64,000 nt of DNA, taken from Aquilaria yunnanensis. Taxonomy: Eukaryota > Streptophyta > Magnoliopsida > Malvales > Thymelaeaceae. Position 1 is the first letter of the stretch. The number at the start of each line of letters is the position of its first letter. The notes under the pieces are model-generated. The model saw only the letters and a list, made by a program, of their open reading frames with translations, had not been told where the DNA came from and did not search any database. The position numbers and the translations under genes were made by a program. The stretch is from NCBI GenBank assembly GCA_039654915.1, contig CM077594.1, forward strand, positions 70,302,393 through 70,366,392, given 5' to 3'. Positions 58,600-64,000 of the stretch are shown in pieces.

Positions 58600-60110
58600 T
58601 GAGTGGTGTTGTACAAGTTCTACCCTAAACCTGGTGGAAGTTCAGCGCCCTCCTTGTCAAACTTGCTGACGTCCAGCACCTCAGTAAGGATGTCCTTGCC
58701 TTTTTTTCTTTGCCAATCCCGAGCCTCTTCGGCAGACATCTCCCCCAGCGAAGTCCCTAATGCCTCGATAGTAGAATTAGGACTTAAAGGGGTCAAGTGA
58801 ATGGCTGGTTCCGATGGTGGGTTGGTGAGAACAGGTGTTTCACCGAGCTCCACATCTTGACCTTTGGGTGGAGGAGGAAGGGAGTCCTCCTTTGATTTAT
58901 TCGACTTTAGCACCGAAGATGGTCCAGCCGCCACCTTCTTCCTCTTGGGTGCTTTCTTTTTTTGCTCCCCCTTATTGGCCTAGCCAAAGAACAGGCTCTT
59001 CTAAAAGGCTACAAACTTGTTGCCCATCTCTAGAAAAGAAAAGATATCAATGTAAGTATCAAAATTCTAAGGCAATGACTTAAGGAACCAGCTTACTTTC
59101 TACAAGGCTAAGGTATGAAAGTTCACCCCAAAGGAGCTGAACAAGCCATGTCTTCGCCCCATCAACTGAGGGCTTCGATATATTTTCATTAGTAGCATGA
59201 TCTTTAATCACTCCAAGCTCCTGAAGAACCTCCTTGGTCATAAAGCTCCATCTGATGGGGAAAGGGTAGATAGAGCGCGGAGGAGCTTTGGAGTCCTAAT
59301 ATGTGACAACTCGAATACGACTATCAAACTCTTCAAACTAAGCCTCAAATTCCAAATTTACAGCCTCCTTGGGTCTACTACATTGTTGGCCAACGTACTG
59401 GAAGCCCATTCAGCAAGAAGACCCACCCATTTCTTGTCAACCTCCAAGAAGAAGTACTTATTCTACCACCCTTGCCAGCTATCCTTAGTATCGAAGGTGA
59501 ACGTAAATTTCTTACTCACGGATCCTTATGGGAGCAAGAAGTAGAACACCCTCTTCAGGATAGGGTAGAGTTTGTAATATTGCAGAAAAAAGAAAAAATG
59601 TAGGGGAATTTCAAAGACCCCAAACATTCACAAGAGGGCGTTGACGTAGGTGTAAGAGTTCAAAGGCATCTGGTTGATGGCTACGCCATGGAATGGGAAA
59701 AAGTTTGAAACCACCTTTGGTGGTGGATACTGAAGACCTACCTTCAATTAAGCTCTAAAGATGGTGATCTCCTTTGGACAATTGAGGTAGCTGGGTTCGG
59801 TAGGACCAGGCAGCCTAGTTTTTGAGTAAGAAGGAAGAAAGAACTTGAGCCGCCACTTAGCCAAGTTCTCCGAAGTTGCACAGCTCAAGTGAGAATTAAG
59901 GGGAAGCCAGCTCTTGAGAACAGACCTAGCAATGGCTTGTTCAGACGACATGTTCAGGACGAAGACACTAACCTTGGACTAACAGGGAAAAAAGAAAAGA
60001 AAAAGGAGAAACAAGAACAAACTTCAGAAATAGATCCACCTGGTTCGGGAAGGCAAGAGAACTTTGGACATCACCATGAAAACTCACCGAAAATCACTTC
60101 GTTGCTTGAA
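58600..60110 (-). pseudogene. TAT-type antisense ORF, degraded
   Basis: Minus strand. N-terminal frame 59951-59748 (MSSEQAIARSVLKSWLPLNS, FFLPSYSKTRLPGPTEPSYL) runs on through stops to NSYTYVNALLWVFGVFEIP, the pattern of the transposase-28/plant-mobile-like proteins found antisense in TAT elements. The C-terminal frame 58934-58620 is proline/acid-rich (KSNKSKEDSLPPPPKGQDVE). Its function in these elements is not established. It lies between integrase and the 3' LTR, as expected. Confidence 0.7.
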
Positions 60111-60501
60111 CAGCCATAAGAAAAGGGCTAGGGAGTGAGAGAGAGATCGAGAGAAAAATTAATGAAAGCAGAAGAGTAACGAAGCCTCTAAGGGACAAGG
60201 CATTATAGCCCCTCACCTCCGAAGGTGTGACATCAGCTAGATGGATTATTTGGGCTGAGAACACGAAATAGCTCATTCGGTGTGAAAGTGTGACCTCACC
60301 GAAGAATAAGTAGCTAGTTCGGAACAACATCCTTGTAAAGGACTTTAAACATAATGGAACTTTGGCAAGAAAGTACGGTCATTGCCCGGAGTGCCTCCAA
60401 GAGCAAGATCTCTTGGCCAGGGCACAGCTTCAGCTTCTTATTGTATACTCCCAAATGACTAACGCCGAAGACATAACTTCGGCTTCTTCGAAGGGCACAT
60501 G

Positions 60502-61243
60502 TGATAGCCGAAAGGCTGTTGCCCCTAAGATCTCCTGATCGGCTAACTTGACATCACCTTTGGTAGTTACTTAGCCCCGACCTTAGGGCATTCTCCACAT
60601 CACCCTTAGAAAGTAACATGACCAACTTCGGGAAAAGGTGTCTTCACCACCCTTGGATTTACAAACCTACCTACCTCAGAAAAGTATCTCCAACATCCTT
60701 GACAAAGGAAATAGTCTCCTAAAGGTGACCCATTCTTCTGAAGGGGCTTCCCCGATAGCCCTTGGGGGGAAAATCTCTACCTGTAAAGGTCTCACACCCC
60801 GAATGGGTCTTACAGAGATACGACAAAAATGGTTAAGGAGCCTCTAACAAAGAGACCTCGCGTATGCCCCAGCCATCTGACCTTAATGGCCTATGGCCAC
60901 TAGAAGACCCCTGCCTCCAAAGGTATGGATCAAGTTTGACTGAATACGTGTCATGATTTGCACTGGCTGTGTTAAACTGCCTCCTCCCTCCACCCTCCTA
61001 TAAATACTTAGGAGGGACCTTGGTAAGGATATATGGGACTCTCTCTCTCTCCCTACTCTCTGCTCTTCCTGCTCTCTACTATTACTCTCACAAATACTGA
61101 CTTCGGCGTCAGAGGCTCCTCCCCTAGAAACACACTCCAGGGAACTGCTAACCCTTGTTCTTCAAAGTCTTGCAGACATCTTCATATCAGAAGTCTCTCA
61201 TTCAAGCCAACATGTCATACAATGAGGATACTGCTGGGCATCA
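60502..61243 (+). mobile_element. TAT-type 3' LTR, 742 bp
   Basis: Begins TGATAGCCGAAAGGCTG and ends TGGGCATCA. It follows the 3' part of a TAT element and no primer site comes after it, so it is a 3' LTR. Relation to 36457-37188 is clear from termini and several internal blocks, but identity is moderate. The following bases CATAT do not repeat CTATG found before the 5' LTR. Confidence 0.82.
60999..61006 (+). promoter_or_regulatory. TATA box of the TAT-type 3' LTR, inside a palindrome
   Basis: TATAAATA overlaps the loop between perfect 8-bp inverted arms CCCTCCTA (60993-61000) and TAGGAGGG (61009-61016). Confidence 0.65.
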
Positions 61244-61332
61244 CATATCACTATCCTTTGGAAATAGATTATCACTATCTGATCAAACTCTGGAACTTGA
61301 TGTCATATATATAAGTTACAAATGCCACATCT

Positions 61333-63428
61333 TGTTAGGACCATTTTTCAGTGCTTGGCCCAAGCCAGGAATACAAAGAAAATGTAATAAAAATGTGAAA
61401 GAAACATGAGGTACTTGATTGAAAATGTGAATAAGGGTGTAAGCGCAAAATTGAGAAAGTTTGGGACTCAATTGCACATGAAAACCATTTATGTTGTTAA
61501 TACCAAGAAATAAAGTTTAAGGACTATTTTGAGTACTCTTTTGGGTGCTAATTATGTCAGTAAGGAGTATGGATGAAGTGCATTAGATCATGCAAATTTA
61601 ATCAAGGCCGATAGGGGTATTAAGCCATTTTTAAGGCCATGTGGCCTACACCCGGCTAATGCATGCTTGCACCCAAAATTAAGCCATCATTTTGGGTTAA
61701 CCTCCACCATTGCAAGGCCGAAATGAGTTCTTGAAGTTCTTGGTGAGTTGCTGTTGAAATCTTGCCAAATTGTCGATGAATTGAAGCTTGGAAGAGAAAT
61801 CAAGCTTGGATTCCTCATTTTCGGTACTTGGCGACGTCACCATTGAAGTTATAAGATTGGTCTTCAGCATTCAAGTACAAACCGAGAACTCAAGCTTGGA
61901 TTTGAGGTAGGGTTAATGTTCTACTTGATTTCTTGGTAAATTTCCATGAACAAGTAGTTAATGGTGGCTATGTGATAGTCAATTTATGCTATATGATCTT
62001 AGTTTGCTAGATGGGCATATAGTGAGCTTTCGGGTTCATGTTATTTGGCTAGCTAGTAGATAGTAATGGAAAGCATCTAAAGTTCTTAGTGAGTTGGGCT
62101 GGCTTACTAATGAACTTGGAGCTCTAGTGGATTTGGTGAACTTTTGGGTTGCTTGAAGTGCAAGATTGTACAACGATGCTTGCTAGTGGCCTTGGCGGAA
62201 TGTGAACTTGTGGTATGTGTGTGAGTTGTGTGCTTGTTTGAGTTGCTTGTGTGTGCTAACCCATAGTAGATAGTATTTATGCCTATATAGTGTTTTGGCC
62301 ATTGTATCTATATGTTGTATCTTGGTGTTTCCATGTCTTTCTTTCAGGTTAAGTAAGCTTTGGGGAAGTTAAGTCTTGGACTTAACTAAATAGACTCAAT
62401 TGTGAGTTGTTATGAATCCTACTAAGTATTTGTACTCATGCCCATATTATTTTGTTTCAGGCAAGGACATTGAGCTTGAGTGAGTTTGCTTGTACTTGCT
62501 TGTTTGTGTGTGCTAGTAGTACACTTAGTGTTCAAGGTATGTGCCAAATACATGCTTGGCTTGAATATGTGTATTTACAACTCTTGTAGTTTTCGGCCGA
62601 AACTTATACTCTAAGTTTTGCAGGCTTGTGTAGTTGTGGGATTGTCTACGTTCCAAGGTGGATGTGTGGACCATGGCATTGATTCTGGTGTTCACCTTTA
62701 TGACTATGAATATGGTCATAGGGGTAGTGCTCCAGTGTGTGCTTCTGTATTGCACACTTAGGTACCTTCTTGGGAGTAAGGAAAAACTTGGTATGTAATA
62801 TAATGTTGGCTAATGTTTTGGACATGTAGCATCCTTGGTGTGTTGCCAAGTAGGAGATGCTTGGTTATAGGCTTTGGTGTACATATGTAGCCTCAGTTAA
62901 GTTTGGTTTTGATTATACACATGTTGGATGCTTGTATGCCAAGTTATATTATGGTTATGAGATGATGGATGTGCTTTATGAAGTTAAACCTCTTGTGTAC
63001 TATACTTGGCCGAAAGCTCACATGATCTAAGACTGGGTGTTCAAACCTTATTGAGTTATGGGCTTCTTGGTTGCCATGAGTTGAAATAGTACACTTGATG
63101 AGCACAAACATCCTAGACACTGAAGGAAATAAGTGTTTTCCTTGGTTGTTGTGCAAGTTATTGAGTTACAGCCTTGCTTGTGATGCAAGTTAGTGGTTGG
63201 GCCTTACCTTAAGCTGCAAGTAGATGTTCTAAACTTCACTTCAGCCTCCTCGGGCACTTCCCAGGCTCCCAGCTTAAGAAAATAAGACTTAAATTTACCT
63301 TCCAGAAAGTTGGCTAAAATTAAAAGCAATTAACAATGCTTAGAAACACATTGTTTAATAACTATCTAGGTAGTATTTGGTGAGTGGCACTGAGTGTGCA
63401 TGGGCTGGGGCCTGTGTGGGCTGTGACA
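61333..63428 (+). mobile_element. Gypsy 5' LTR (~2.1 kb) of an element leaving the window
   Basis: Ends GGGCTGTGACA at 63428, followed by a primer site. The start is placed at TGTTAGGACC (61333); TGTAATAAAAATG at 61383 is the alternative, since no second LTR or duplication can be checked. It shares several phrases and orientation with the long LTR at 4782-9361. Frames inside are not genes. Confidence 0.65.
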
Positions 63429-63437
63429 GGCTTTGTT

Positions 63438-63449
63438 TGGTATTAGAGC
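63438..63449 (+). other. Primer-binding site, initiator Met tRNA type
   Basis: TGGTATTAGAGC, one change from the standard site, nine bases after the LTR end. Confidence 0.8.
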
Positions 63450-63566
63450 CTTAGGTTTGTGTAGCTTTTGATTTAGTGGAGAGTTTAGCCTAGACAATGT
63501 CCCACATAGGATTATATAAGACTTGTATTATTGAACTTATGTGAATATCTGCATTTAAAGTGCAGG

Positions 63567-64000
63567 ATGAGAACAAGAGGCAAGGAAAGAGAATCCCTGA
63601 GGCAGGAAGAGGATACAATAGTCCATCCTAAGGATGGAGTGCATATTGAGAGCCTGAAGGCTAGGCAGTTATGCCTGAAGGACAGGCAGAGGATAGTGAA
63701 CATAATTTGGCCGAGGAGCCAAATGCCAGGCTCCAAATACCTGGACCCAGTAGGGGTAGGTAGGATAGGATGGAGATGATGATGGAGTCACTGCAAGCTA
63801 CTATGGCTCAGCTAGTAGTAGGAATGCAAGCCTTGGCTAGAGGCCAAGCTCAACCATAGGAGAACACAGAGCAGGCAGGAGATGGGGAAAATTTTGAAGC
63901 TGAAGGCAGGAGAAGAAGGAGAAGGCTTGGCGAAGAGCCAGCTAATTATGACCAGTCTGGTAGGAATGAGGGAAACCAAGAAGAGGAAGAGGGTGATGAA
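63567..64000 (+). pseudogene. Gypsy gag start, cut by the window end
   Basis: ATG at 63567 opens MRTRGKERESLRQEEDTIVH, but this frame ends at 63779. A second frame from 63770 (MEMMMESLQATMAQLVVGMQ, ALARGQAQP, stop, ENTEQAGDGENFEAEGR, then an arginine/glutamate-rich stretch) reads to the window edge and is typical of a chromovirus gag N-terminus. An in-frame stop near 63857 and the needed frame change suggest decay. Downstream domains are outside the window. Confidence 0.6.

Noticed and set aside
36457..61243. One complete TAT element with paired LTRs
   Set aside because: RNase H and integrase occur twice, the flanking 5-bp sequences (CTATG and CATAT) do not match, and LTR identity is only moderate. 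At least two copies are involved.
1..64000. CRISPR array, phage, bacterial operon or structural RNA genes
   Set aside because: Tandem repeats lack unique spacers. No tRNA or rRNA was recognised; the TGGTATCAGAGC matches are retrotransposon primer sites, not tRNA genes.

Overview
This window is plant nuclear DNA. Nearly every supportable feature is a plant transposable element: Ty3/gypsy chromoviruses with Tekay-type and CRM-type features, TAT-type gypsy elements with a second RNase H and an antisense ORF, a Ty1/copia remnant, and a Mutator-like element carrying plant gene fragments. The sequence is AT-rich, elements are nested several deep, and no intact host gene was found. This fits transposon-rich (for example pericentromeric) chromatin of a flowering plant. 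The species cannot be named from the sequence. Lineage names rest on protein motifs read by eye.

Layout. 1-2784: an LTR-like region with a 143-bp tandem array, then a 1.4-kb solo LTR. 2785-21147: a minus-strand Tekay-like element (5' LTR, gag, PR, RT, RNase H, start of integrase; its 3' end is lost). A long plus-strand LTR (4782-9361) interrupts its protease, and that LTR itself contains a minus-strand TAT-type solo LTR (6967-7850). Its 5' LTR is split by a young CRM-like element (13231-20699) with the only intact long ORF in the window. 21148-25481: gag and LTR of another minus-strand gypsy element, with a 617-bp duplication in the LTR. 25482-28561: the 3' end of a copia element, with a Tekay solo LTR inserted in its TATA box.

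28562-36456 is the part least dominated by retroelements. It holds a Pack-MULE-like element (29555-31014) carrying two plant gene fragments, a decayed plant-mobile-domain/Ulp1-like gene, and a decayed minus-strand FAR1/FRS-like gene. 36457-61243 is a TAT-type complex. A 5' LTR and gag are split by an internally deleted plus-strand Tekay element (37723-45633). A decayed gag-pol and antisense ORF follow, then a truncated minus-strand CRM fragment (51859-56985) containing a Tekay solo LTR, then a second partial TAT pol, antisense ORF and LTR. 61333-64000 is an LTR, primer-binding site and gag start of another gypsy element that leaves the window.

Function. Only the CRM-like polyprotein (15236-20002) could plausibly be active, and its protease motif is unusual. 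Everything else is solo LTRs or broken coding remnants. Target-site duplications at most junctions allow the insertion order to be read. No cellular operon, CRISPR array, RNA gene or new defence or metabolic system was seen.
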